From assembly GCA_029067205.1 (NCBI GenBank), contig JAIEEY010000080.1:1-64000 (forward strand): a DNA stretch of 64,000 nucleotides, given 5' to 3'. The notes beneath the pieces are model-generated. The model was not told where the DNA came from, ran no database searches, and worked only from the letters and a program-made list of their open reading frames with translations. A program made the position numbers and the translations under genes. Of the stretch, positions 26,479-33,242 are shown one piece after another (within the stretch, counting starts at the first letter, position 1; each line of letters starts with the position of its first letter). This stretch comes from Lachnospiraceae bacterium. Its GTDB lineage: Bacteria > Bacillota > Clostridia > Lachnospirales > Lachnospiraceae.

Positions 26479-26865
26479 CTATTCCTCGTCCTCCACGAAG
26501 TCTGTATGGAACATCAGTAAAAATTCAGCTCCATTCTTGATCGTGAGTTTCATCACCACACCCTTGCCATCCACTGATATTTTCGAGTTTACCTTATTCA
26601 CAGTGTCAAGATTAAGCTGAACCGTTGTAAACATGTCATCGCTCATGAGGCACATAACTCTGCCTGCGACCCTTGCCTCAGAACAAATCACTGACAGCGA
26701 CATATTAAGCCCGGTTCCGTCCGTCACGTCCTCGATCGTTGATAGTGCAATCGGTATATTTTTGACATCCAATAATACTGAAATCAGGCTATCAGCGTCA
26801 TTGACGAGAAGCAGACGATTGCGCATAACCTCCAGATAGCTCGTCCAATTCTGCATTCCATCCAT
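26479..26865 (-). CDS. Hypothetical protein, no recognised family
   Basis: A 128-residue soluble protein of mixed alpha/beta character with an acidic end (DFVEDEE). No motif is recognised. The start is the ATG at 26865, with GGAGG seven bases upstream. It has a consensus promoter and a leader containing a TGCAAG-TT-CTTGCA inverted repeat, so it is probably regulated. It and the MecA-like gene probably share a transcript. Confidence 0.7.
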   Translation of the reverse strand: MDGMQNWTSYLEVMRNRLLLVNDADSLISVLLDVKNIPIALSTIEDVTDGTGLNMSLSVICSEARVAGRVMCLMSDDMFTTVQLNLDTVNKVNSKISVDGKGVVMKLTIKNGAEFLLMFHTDFVEDEE

Positions 26866-26890
26866 ACTCTGGCCTCCTTTGTATAGGAAC

Positions 26891-26961
26891 TGCAAGTTCT
26901 TGCAAAATACAAGGCCTTTGTCTATATTTTATATTATACTTTCTCTATAAAAATGTGTCAA
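26891..26961 (-). promoter_or_regulatory. Consensus promoter and leader palindrome
   Basis: Minus-strand TTGACA (26956-26961), a 17-base spacer and TATAAT (26933-26938) are a perfect sigma-A-type promoter. In the leader, TGCAAGTTCTTGCA (26891-26904) is a perfect inverted repeat, a possible operator. Confidence 0.75.
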
Positions 26962-26983
26962 CTCCCAATCTGTGTACTTTTTG

Positions 26984-27655
26984 TCAGAAAATTTTAGTGA
27001 ATTTGTCATAATTTAATGAAAAATTCATCTCTTTTCCCGTACCTGGATTCGTCAGCCGGATTTCATATGCCAAAAGCGCCGTGCTGTTGACCGCAGAATC
27101 TCTCGACAGATCCTTTGACGCCGCAGAGCCATATTTGAAATCACCCAGTAGCGGATAACCCGCATGCGCCATCTGCACTCTGATCTGATGATGTCTTCCA
27201 GTATACAGCTCAATTTCCAGAAGCGAAACAACATCATTGTGCTGCAAAACCCGCCAATGGAGCGATGCTTCTTTAGCACCTTTTGTCTCCTTTGGCACGA
27301 CCTTGGATAAATTGGTCCGTCCGTCCTTCAGCAGATAATCTGTCAGATCACCCTCTGGTGTCTGTGGAACCCCTGCGACAAGTGCCACATATTTTTTGGT
27401 CAAAATTCCTCTTAGCAGCTCGTCACCAAGTTTCTTGGCTGTTCCTCCATCTTTTGCAAAAACCAGGAGCCCTTCCACTGGCTGATCAAGCCTGTGTACC
27501 ACGCCAATATAGGTGTCTTCACCCTTTCTCTTCCGGTAATTTTTTAATTCGGACACAAGATCTGCCTGACCGACTCTCGCTGTTTCTGTCGCGATCCCTG
27601 CCGGTTTATGCACCACCAACAGAACATTGTCCTCATACACTATCATTTTGTCCAT
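26984..27655 (-). CDS. RluD-family RNA pseudouridine synthase
   Basis: A 223-residue pseudouridine synthase catalytic domain. It converts uridine to pseudouridine in RNA. The catalytic Asp57 lies in the HRLDQPVEG motif, and the KPAGIATE and LLGDFKYG blocks are typical. It lacks the N-terminal S4 domain of true RluD, as do many short Firmicute paralogues. The ATG at 27655 is chosen with AGGA about ten bases upstream; GTG at 27661 is an alternative. The RNA target cannot be predicted. Confidence 0.9.
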   Translation of the reverse strand: MDKMIVYEDNVLLVVHKPAGIATETARVGQADLVSELKNYRKRKGEDTYIGVVHRLDQPVEGLLVFAKDGGTAKKLGDELLRGILTKKYVALVAGVPQTPEGDLTDYLLKDGRTNLSKVVPKETKGAKEASLHWRVLQHNDVVSLLEIELYTGRHHQIRVQMAHAGYPLLGDFKYGSAASKDLSRDSAVNSTALLAYEIRLTNPGTGKEMNFSLNYDKFTKIF

Positions 27656-27706
27656 CTTCACACATTCCTATTCGGATGTAAAATTTTGTAATATTATCGT
27701 TTTTTG

Positions 27707-28396
27707 TCAGAGTTTAAAACGGTATCCAACGCCCCAGATTGTCTCGATATACTGTGGCTTTGAGGTGTCTGTCTCGATTTTTTCGCGGATTTTCTTGATA
27801 TGCACTGTCACAGTGGCGATATCCCCGATGGAATCCATATCCCATATTTCCCTGAAAATTTCTTCCTTTGTAAATACATGGTTTGGATTCTCCGCAAGGA
27901 AAGTCAGAAGGTCAAACTCTTTCGTCGTAAAGTTTTTCTCCACACCGTCCACAAACACGCGCCTTGCAGTCTTATCGATGCGGATCCCCCGGATCTCCAC
28001 GATGTCGTTCTCCTTGGTATGGCTGCCCACCAGACGGTTATACCGCGCCATATGTGCCTTCACGCGCGCCACAAGCTCACTCGGACTGAAGGGCTTGGTC
28101 AGATAATCGTCAGCACCCAGACCCAAACCGCGGATCTTATCAATGTCATCCTTCTTGGCTGACACCATGAGAATCGGAACATCCTTATCCTCGCGGATGC
28201 GCTTACAGATCTCAAACCCGTCAATCCCCGGAAGCATCAGGTCAAGTATGATCAGGTCAAAATCCTCCGCTAACGCTGTCGCAAGCCCTGTATCACCGCT
28301 GTTTTCAATCTTCACCTCAAAATCGTTCAGCTCCAGATAATCCTTTTCAAGTTCCGCAATTGCTTCCTCGTCCTCTACTATCAATATTCTGCTCAT
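27707..28396 (-). CDS. OmpR-family response regulator
   Basis: A 229-residue regulator. The receiver domain has the phospho-acceptor Asp52 in LDLMLPGIDG, the early acidic pair VEDEE and a conserved Lys in LTKPFSPSEL. The C-terminal winged helix includes VHIKKIREKIE and IETIWGVGYRF. It lies 27 bases after the kinase gene on the same strand, so they form one two-component system. The trigger is unknown. Confidence 0.95.
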   Translation of the reverse strand: MSRILIVEDEEAIAELEKDYLELNDFEVKIENSGDTGLATALAEDFDLIILDLMLPGIDGFEICKRIREDKDVPILMVSAKKDDIDKIRGLGLGADDYLTKPFSPSELVARVKAHMARYNRLVGSHTKENDIVEIRGIRIDKTARRVFVDGVEKNFTTKEFDLLTFLAENPNHVFTKEEIFREIWDMDSIGDIATVTVHIKKIREKIETDTSKPQYIETIWGVGYRFKL

Positions 28397-28423
28397 ACGC
28401 TCTATCCTTTCCTTAATTATTCT

Positions 28424-29572
28424 CTATATTACGACTTCATCCGTTTTCTCTGTGTACTTGCGCAGTACAAAATGCATGCAGGTTCCCTCGCCTTCCTTGC
28501 TGGTCGCCCACACATAACCGCCATGATCCTCAATAATCTTCTTCACAATACTCAGTCCGATACCGCTTCCGCCCTGAAGGGAATTTCTGGATGCATCTGT
28601 TCTGTAAAAACGCTCAAAAATATTGCCGATGTCCTTCGGTGCAATCCCTTTTCCGTTATCTTCAATCTCAATCTTGACTGACTCGCCCTCATCCAAGAGC
28701 CTGATATCGATCTCGCCATTTTCATGTCCCATATATTTGACACTATTGCTGATGATATTGTTAATCACTTTTTTGAGCTGCTCTGGATCCGCCACAACGC
28801 AGATATCCGCTGCTACAAGGTTGGTAAAATTCAAATGGATATTCTTCGCCTCAAGATCCAACCCAACTTCCTCAACACAGTCCGAAAAATAGTCCGATAC
28901 GTTCAGAATATTAAAATGATATGGAATTTTGTTGGAGTCAATCCCGGAATAAGTCGTCAATTCATTGATGAGTCTGTCCATATCGTTTGCCTTATTGTAG
29001 ATGGTTTTGATGTACTTATCCATTTTTTCCGGTGTGTTCGCCACACCGTCCATAATTCCCTCAACATAGCCCTTGATCGAGGTGATCGGCGTCTTGAGAT
29101 CATGGGAGATATTGCTCACAAGCTCCTTGGACTTCTTTTCATTCTGTGCCTTCTCCTCCTCGTTTTCTTTTAACTGGAGACGCATCTGCTCATAATTCTC
29201 AAAAAGCATTCCGATCTCATCCTCTCGCCCACCGTTCATATGGTAGTCGAAATCGCCTATAGATATATGCTGCATCGCCACGCTCAGCTCCTTAAGCGGC
29301 TTGTACACATCCTTATTGAGCCATGCTGTGATGATAGCGCTTGTGAGGATCAGTATGATGACCATAGCTGTCAGCATATGCTTTAACAGCCGCCTGTTGA
29401 CCATGGCACCAACCATGATATCCTTCTTGCTCAGCTCATGGAGCATATCAATATTTTCATAATATCCATACCCCATGAAGACCATTACCCCACATACTAA
29501 CGGCACCAATATGATTGCCAGAAAAAGTATCATCATTTTTGTCTTCAGTTTGATATGTGCTCTTCTATTCAT
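28424..29572 (-). CDS. HisKA sensor histidine kinase
   Basis: A 382-residue membrane kinase. Two membrane helices (about 13-35 and 67-84) flank a very short outer loop of about 30 residues. This layout is typical of kinases that sense within the membrane or through a partner. HAMP (about 85-140) is followed by HisKA with phospho-acceptor His157 in NISHDLKTPI, then HATPase with N box, EDNGKGI and GSGIGLSIVK. The first gene of the pair; a 210-base divergent gap separates it from perR. Confidence 0.95.
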   Translation of the reverse strand: MNRRAHIKLKTKMMILFLAIILVPLVCGVMVFMGYGYYENIDMLHELSKKDIMVGAMVNRRLLKHMLTAMVIILILTSAIITAWLNKDVYKPLKELSVAMQHISIGDFDYHMNGGREDEIGMLFENYEQMRLQLKENEEEKAQNEKKSKELVSNISHDLKTPITSIKGYVEGIMDGVANTPEKMDKYIKTIYNKANDMDRLINELTTYSGIDSNKIPYHFNILNVSDYFSDCVEEVGLDLEAKNIHLNFTNLVAADICVVADPEQLKKVINNIISNSVKYMGHENGEIDIRLLDEGESVKIEIEDNGKGIAPKDIGNIFERFYRTDASRNSLQGGSGIGLSIVKKIIEDHGGYVWATSKEGEGTCMHFVLRKYTEKTDEVVI

Positions 29573-29782
29573 ATGATCCTATCGTCTCCATTCCAGAAGC
29601 AGATTTATAATAGTTCAGCCTTGCCGATCTGTTACATAAATTTTGCAGGTAGTTCAATATTTATTTGTGTGCATAAAAAAGATGCGGCTGTGTAATCATA
29701 AAATTAGTATAGCATATCCGCCTTGAAAATATAGTGGTTTGGTTATTTCTTAATTTTTTTTTAATCAGAACAAAATAGGATA

Positions 29783-29828
29783 TTGACATTTAAAATAAGA
29801 CAAATTATAATAACAGTAATCATTACTG
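29783..29828 (+). promoter_or_regulatory. perR promoter with Fur/PerR-type box
   Basis: A perfect promoter, TTGACA (29783-29788), 17 bases, TATAAT (29806-29811). CAGTAATCATTACTG (29814-29828) is a perfect 7-1-7 inverted repeat at the start site, the layout of PerR/Fur boxes. It implies that the regulator controls its own gene. Confidence 0.8.
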
Positions 29829-29887
29829 ATATCTTATCTAATGATTTAAAAGTTCCTGACGTGTTCTCAAAGAAAGGCAGGGGTTAT

Positions 29888-30286
29888 ATGACCATGAAAT
29901 ACAGCCGCCAGAGGGCAGCTATCCTCTCCTTCCTACAATCCCGCAGGGATCACCCAACTGCAGAACTAGTCTATTCCCGTGTTAAGGAGGAGTTTCCAAA
30001 TATCAGTCTTGGCACCGTATACCGCAATCTGAATCAGCTTGTTGAGGCCGGCTTGATCGCAAAGCATAGTTTTGGGATTCTTGGTATTGACCATTATGAC
30101 TACAATACCAGTCCACACTATCATTTTGTGTGCAGCTGCTGCAATGCAGTCATAGATCTGACAATGGAGCACAGCGATTTTTCATCGATTGATTCAGAGG
30201 CAGCCAAGAACTTTGATGGACTGATACAAGGGCACAGGCTTTACTTCTGCGGCATCTGTAAAAAATGTCTTGACCAGAAATCATAA
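29888..30286 (+). CDS. perR: Fur-family regulator, PerR-like
   Basis: About 132 residues, the usual size. The N-terminal winged helix includes PTAELVYSRVKEEFPNISLG and TVYRNLNQL. His-rich metal sites follow (FGILGIDHYDY, PHYHFVC), with structural zinc cysteines C-x2-C in CSCC and CGICKKC. It probably senses peroxide through metal-catalysed His oxidation and represses the following rubrerythrin and rubredoxin genes. The ATG at 29888 follows AGGGG; ATG 29894 is possible. PerR is preferred over Fur or Zur because of the oxidative defence genes next to it. Confidence 0.9.
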   Translation: MTMKYSRQRAAILSFLQSRRDHPTAELVYSRVKEEFPNISLGTVYRNLNQLVEAGLIAKHSFGILGIDHYDYNTSPHYHFVCSCCNAVIDLTMEHSDFSSIDSEAAKNFDGLIQGHRLYFCGICKKCLDQKS

Positions 30287-30325
30287 TGCCATGATCATTG
30301 GTCAGGAAAAATCAATCTGGCTGTA

Positions 30326-30364
30326 AGGAAAACGGACAATCATAATAAGAAAGACTGTTTTCCT
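30326..30364 (+). other. Hairpin in the perR-rubrerythrin gap
   Basis: AGGAAAAC (30326-30333) pairs with GTTTTCCT (30357-30364) before the rubrerythrin ribosome site. No T-run follows. It could be an mRNA stability or processing element; no second Fur-type box was seen in this gap. Confidence 0.35.
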
Positions 30365-30391
30365 AAGTGATATAAAAAGGAGGATTTTAAA

Positions 30392-30931
30392 ATGAAATTT
30401 GTATGTAGTGTATGCGGTTATGTTTACGAGGGAGACAGTGCCCCCGCTGAATGTCCACAGTGCCACGCACCTGCTGACAAGTTCAAGGCTCAGGAAGGCG
30501 AGAGAAGCTGGGCTGCAGAGCATGTGGTAGGCGTTGCTAAGGGTGTCAGCGAAGATATCATGGCGGACTTAAGAGCAAACTTCAACGGCGAGTGTACAGA
30601 GGTTGGTATGTATCTTGCCATGGCAAGAGTTGCATTCAGAGAGGGCTATCCTGAAATCGGTATGTACTGGGAGAAGGCTGCTTGGGAAGAGGCTGAGCAT
30701 GCTGCTAAGTTCGCAGAGCTCTTAGGCGAAGTTGTGACAGATTCTACCAAGAAAAATCTTGAGATGCGCGTGGAAGCCGAGAACGGCGCTACTGCTGGTA
30801 AGTTCGACCTTGCAAAGCGTGCCAAGGCAGCTGACCTTGACGCAATCCATGACACCGTTCATGAGATGGCAAAAGATGAGGCTAGGCATGGTAAGGCATT
30901 CGAGGGACTTCTCAAGAGATACTTTGGCTAA
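30392..30931 (+). CDS. Reverse rubrerythrin (peroxide reductase)
   Basis: A 179-residue non-haem di-iron protein. The rubredoxin-like FeS4 domain is N-terminal (Cys5, Cys8 and Cys21, Cys24), which marks the reversed domain order found in clostridia. The ferritin-like four-helix domain follows, with its Glu/His iron ligands (for example [24 protein letters not shown] and the [14 protein letters not shown] helix). It reduces hydrogen peroxide and oxygen using electrons from rubredoxin. AAGGAGG precedes the start. The perR gene upstream and rubredoxin gene downstream fit this role. Confidence 0.95.
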   Translation: MKFVCSVCGYVYEGDSAPAECPQCHAPADKFKAQEGERSWAAEHVVGVAKGVSEDIMADLRANFNGECTEVGMYLAMARVAFREGYPEIGMYWEKAAWEEAEHAAKFAELLGEVVTDSTKKNLEMRVEAENGATAGKFDLAKRAKAADLDAIHDTVHEMAKDEARHGKAFEGLLKRYFG

Positions 30932-30944
30932 GGCAAACGCCTCG

Positions 30945-30980
30945 GCGTTTGAAGGACTTCTTAAGAGATATTTTAGCTAA
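30945..30980 (+). pseudogene. Orphan copy of the rubrerythrin C-terminus
   Basis: Codons for [11 protein letters not shown] and a stop follow 13 bases after the rubrerythrin stop. The real gene ends [11 protein letters not shown] (30896-30931). The two stretches differ at several bases yet encode almost the same peptide. The copy is not a fresh duplication but looks like the tail of a second rubrerythrin gene lost by recombination. Confidence 0.7.
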
Positions 30981-31071
30981 AATTTTAGAGGGGGATTGGG
31001 CCTGAGAGCAAAATCCCCTGACCAAATATATGTTTTTAGATTATAATTAATAGAAAAGGAGACGAACAATT

Positions 31072-31245
31072 ATGCGTAAATATTTTTGTAACCCTTGTGG
31101 ATATACATATGATCCTGAGAAAGGTGATCCGGAACATGGCATTGCTCCCGGTACAGCATTTGAGGATCTTCCTGATGACTGGTGCTGCCCTCTGTGCGGC
31201 GTGACTAAGGATATGTTCCAGCCCTGCATTGACAACTACAACTAA
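31072..31245 (+). CDS. Rubredoxin
   Basis: A 57-residue FeS4 electron carrier. The two metal motifs are [18 protein letters not shown] (Cys6, Cys9) and CCPLCGVTK (Cys39, Cys42). AGGAG lies 13 bases before the ATG. It passes electrons to rubrerythrin or related oxygen-reducing proteins. It is 141 bases after the rubrerythrin gene and is followed by a shared terminator. An extra Cys52 near the end is not a usual ligand. Confidence 0.95.
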   Translation: MRKYFCNPCGYTYDPEKGDPEHGIAPGTAFEDLPDDWCCPLCGVTKDMFQPCIDNYN

Positions 31246-31273
31246 AATCAGACAGCGGATTTAAGTTCAAAAT

Positions 31274-31352
31274 CGAGTAGGGAATGCCCTTCTCCTCTAC
31301 TCGCGCGCCGGGCGCAGTAAGCACATAATTTCCTTACTGCGCCCGTGCGCAT
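31274..31352. repeat. Two-hairpin dispersed repeat, copy A
   Basis: Hairpin 1 is CGAGTAG (31274-31280) with CTACTCG (31297-31303). Hairpin 2 is GGGCGCAGTAAG (31310-31321) with CTTACTGCGCCC (31333-31344). The unit ends where the A-run of the following terminator begins. Copies B and C near 37.8 kb share loops and layout. Confidence 0.75.
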
Positions 31353-31384
31353 AAAAAATGCAAGCCATCTGGCTTGCATTTTTT
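31353..31384. terminator. Bidirectional terminator between rubredoxin and transglutaminase genes
   Basis: A six-A run, stem AATGCAAGCC with GGCTTGCATT, loop ATCT and six T. It can stop both convergent transcripts. Confidence 0.92.
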
Positions 31385-31412
31385 ATTTTGAAATTTAAAA
31401 TATGAAATTTTA

Positions 31413-33047
31413 TCAACTGATCACTGCCCTGTGCCTCAACAGATAACTTCCATCTGTCCGTAAAACTGCTTCCACGCGCATGCTGCATGCATTCTTATGC
31501 TTTTCCACGAGATAGCGGTCGATGTATCCCTCCTGGCAGTCGCCCCGGTCATAAGCCTTATAGATATTGTCCCAGAGTTTCTTGTCTGTGATGATCAGGT
31601 CAAATGTTATGACTTCGTCATCCCTGTCGATCATCGCATCAAAACATTCATTAAAGTAATCATTGATGTCGTCAATATAATTCTGATCTCCTCCGCCGCG
31701 CACTGTCATCACTGTGATCGAATCGGTATTCGTCGCTGTGTCTGGTGTTGTAGTTGTGCTGTTCGACGGTGTTGTGGTTGTAGTCGTGGTGGTTGTGGTT
31801 GTAGTCGTGGTGGTTGTACTCGTCGACGGTGTCGTTGTGCTCGCTGGCGGCGTCACGGACGGATTGACTTCCAGACCGCTGTAGCGGTTGCCGTTGCACG
31901 CTGGAAGATAGATCGCCAAATCCCGTCTCACATGGTTTGATGCATAATCAGCATCCGAGCAGTTAAAATAGTCATACGTGTTCGGATTGGTATCATCCCA
32001 TGTGCTGTCCACATTGTAGTAGCCGTCACTGAGCTTTACAATATTCCACGCATGATTCTCTCCGGCATAGCCTGTCACATAATAACATGGAATATCAAGC
32101 TGCTGCAATACATACTGCAGTGCCCTCGCGTAACCGGCACACACAGTCCTTCCATACACAAGTGCACTATACGCACTCTGGTTCATCGGCGCATTTGCGT
32201 CATATTTCACTCCGCTGATGAGTGTATCATGTGCAATTCGTTCCTTATCATAATCTGTATATCTTCCGTAAGTCTCATCTGTGATCCGCTTTGCCGCTGC
32301 CTCAAACGCGGCTTTTGATGAATCAAGATTGTTTGCTGTCACATTGAACACCAGCGTAATGTCAGCAACGCTTCCCTTCGGCGTATACTGATACTTGTAT
32401 GCTGTATCAACCCAGAACAATTCCGGATGATCATTTACCACCGACGTAAATGCATTTTTCAGATCATTTGCCGTAATGTCCTCCACTGGCGCAAAATGTT
32501 TATTCTGCGCGTTGGCATTGGCATAAATCTGTCTGTAAACTGCTCTCTGTGTCTCATTTATAATTGAATAATACGGATAAATATCACTGTCAAACGTCAG
32601 GCTGCTGCCTGTCTCGCCCTTGCTGAGCTCCTTTGCGATCTCGTCCGCCTTAGTCTGCGAAATCTCCGTGCCGGTTGCTTTGACCGGTATATAACCACTC
32701 AGACCAGCAACCTTTCCGGGAACACTTAACTTGCTTTCTGCATTCCCATCTGTGTCTGCACCATCCACAGTCCTCGCATTGCCTGCTGGTGTCGTGTCAC
32801 TTGTCAGCATGTTCCCTTCCGGTGTTTGTATATTTTCCGCTGCTGGCAGCGTTCCAACTGTCACAGTCGTATTCACTGCAAGCATCTCATTGACATGATT
32901 GGCAGTCTGTGCTTCTCCTGCCTCCGCTTTTAAATCGGCACCCATTCTGACCGCCAGTTCCGGATTGTAGTGGCAGATCGCAATAAAAAGAAGTATAAGC
33001 GCCAACAAGCCACCAAATCCGTACAGCACCTTCTCTACTATACGCAT
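31413..33047 (-). CDS. Membrane-anchored transglutaminase-like surface protein
   Basis: A 544-residue protein. An N-terminal membrane helix (about 6-26) anchors it with the rest outside. A variable region precedes a transglutaminase-like core with the triad Cys303 (GRTVCAGYARA), His332 (ENHAWNIV) and Asp347 (NVDSTWDD). A threonine-rich linker (about 403-436) contains a run of threonines and leads to a C-terminal domain of about 100 residues. Such proteins may act as peptidases or cross-linkers at the cell wall. The linker DNA has 18-base-type repeats that can change length. It has a consensus promoter and a possible leader ORF. Confidence 0.88.
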   Translation of the reverse strand: MRIVEKVLYGFGGLLALILLFIAICHYNPELAVRMGADLKAEAGEAQTANHVNEMLAVNTTVTVGTLPAAENIQTPEGNMLTSDTTPAGNARTVDGADTDGNAESKLSVPGKVAGLSGYIPVKATGTEISQTKADEIAKELSKGETGSSLTFDSDIYPYYSIINETQRAVYRQIYANANAQNKHFAPVEDITANDLKNAFTSVVNDHPELFWVDTAYKYQYTPKGSVADITLVFNVTANNLDSSKAAFEAAAKRITDETYGRYTDYDKERIAHDTLISGVKYDANAPMNQSAYSALVYGRTVCAGYARALQYVLQQLDIPCYYVTGYAGENHAWNIVKLSDGYYNVDSTWDDTNPNTYDYFNCSDADYASNHVRRDLAIYLPACNGNRYSGLEVNPSVTPPASTTTPSTSTTTTTTTTTTTTTTTTPSNSTTTTPDTATNTDSITVMTVRGGGDQNYIDDINDYFNECFDAMIDRDDEVITFDLIITDKKLWDNIYKAYDRGDCQEGYIDRYLVEKHKNACSMRVEAVLRTDGSYLLRHRAVIS

Positions 33048-33085
33048 ATCAGTTTCCTCCTTGATTGATTCTTATACTCCCCCAT
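33038..33085 (-). CDS. Possible 15-residue leader ORF
   Basis: An ATG at 33085 with GGAGG nine bases upstream opens a 15-codon frame (MGEYKNQSRRKLICV). It ends by overlapping the first codons of the transglutaminase-like gene. It could couple translation or regulate it. No conserved composition such as a codon run is visible, so it may be chance. Confidence 0.3.
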   Translation of the reverse strand: MGEYKNQSRRKLICV

Positions 33086-33180
33086 GAGCCTCATCCTCCT
33101 ATGGAACTGCTAATAGATAACCTACCATCTTGGTATCGCTTTACAGTTCTTAACATCCCTGTTAATCATATATTTACTTT

Positions 33181-33209
33181 ATTATAAAACGTTACTATAT
33201 ATTTGTCAA
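33181..33209 (-). promoter_or_regulatory. Consensus promoter of the transglutaminase-like gene
   Basis: Minus-strand TTGACA (33204-33209), 17-base spacer, TATAAT (33181-33186). It leaves a leader of about 125 bases. Confidence 0.75.
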
Positions 33210-33242
33210 ATTGTATTCTTCACCCAAAATGCGGAAACCACT

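Noticed and set aside
29783-29887. Longer perR frame with 35 extra residues
   Set aside because: Its first codon is the TTG of the -35 hexamer of the promoter, and the box lies inside it; Fur proteins start near the ATG at 29888.
31690-31899. 75-residue minus-strand ORF with Asn/His repeats
   Set aside because: It is an out-of-frame shadow of the threonine-run coding repeats.
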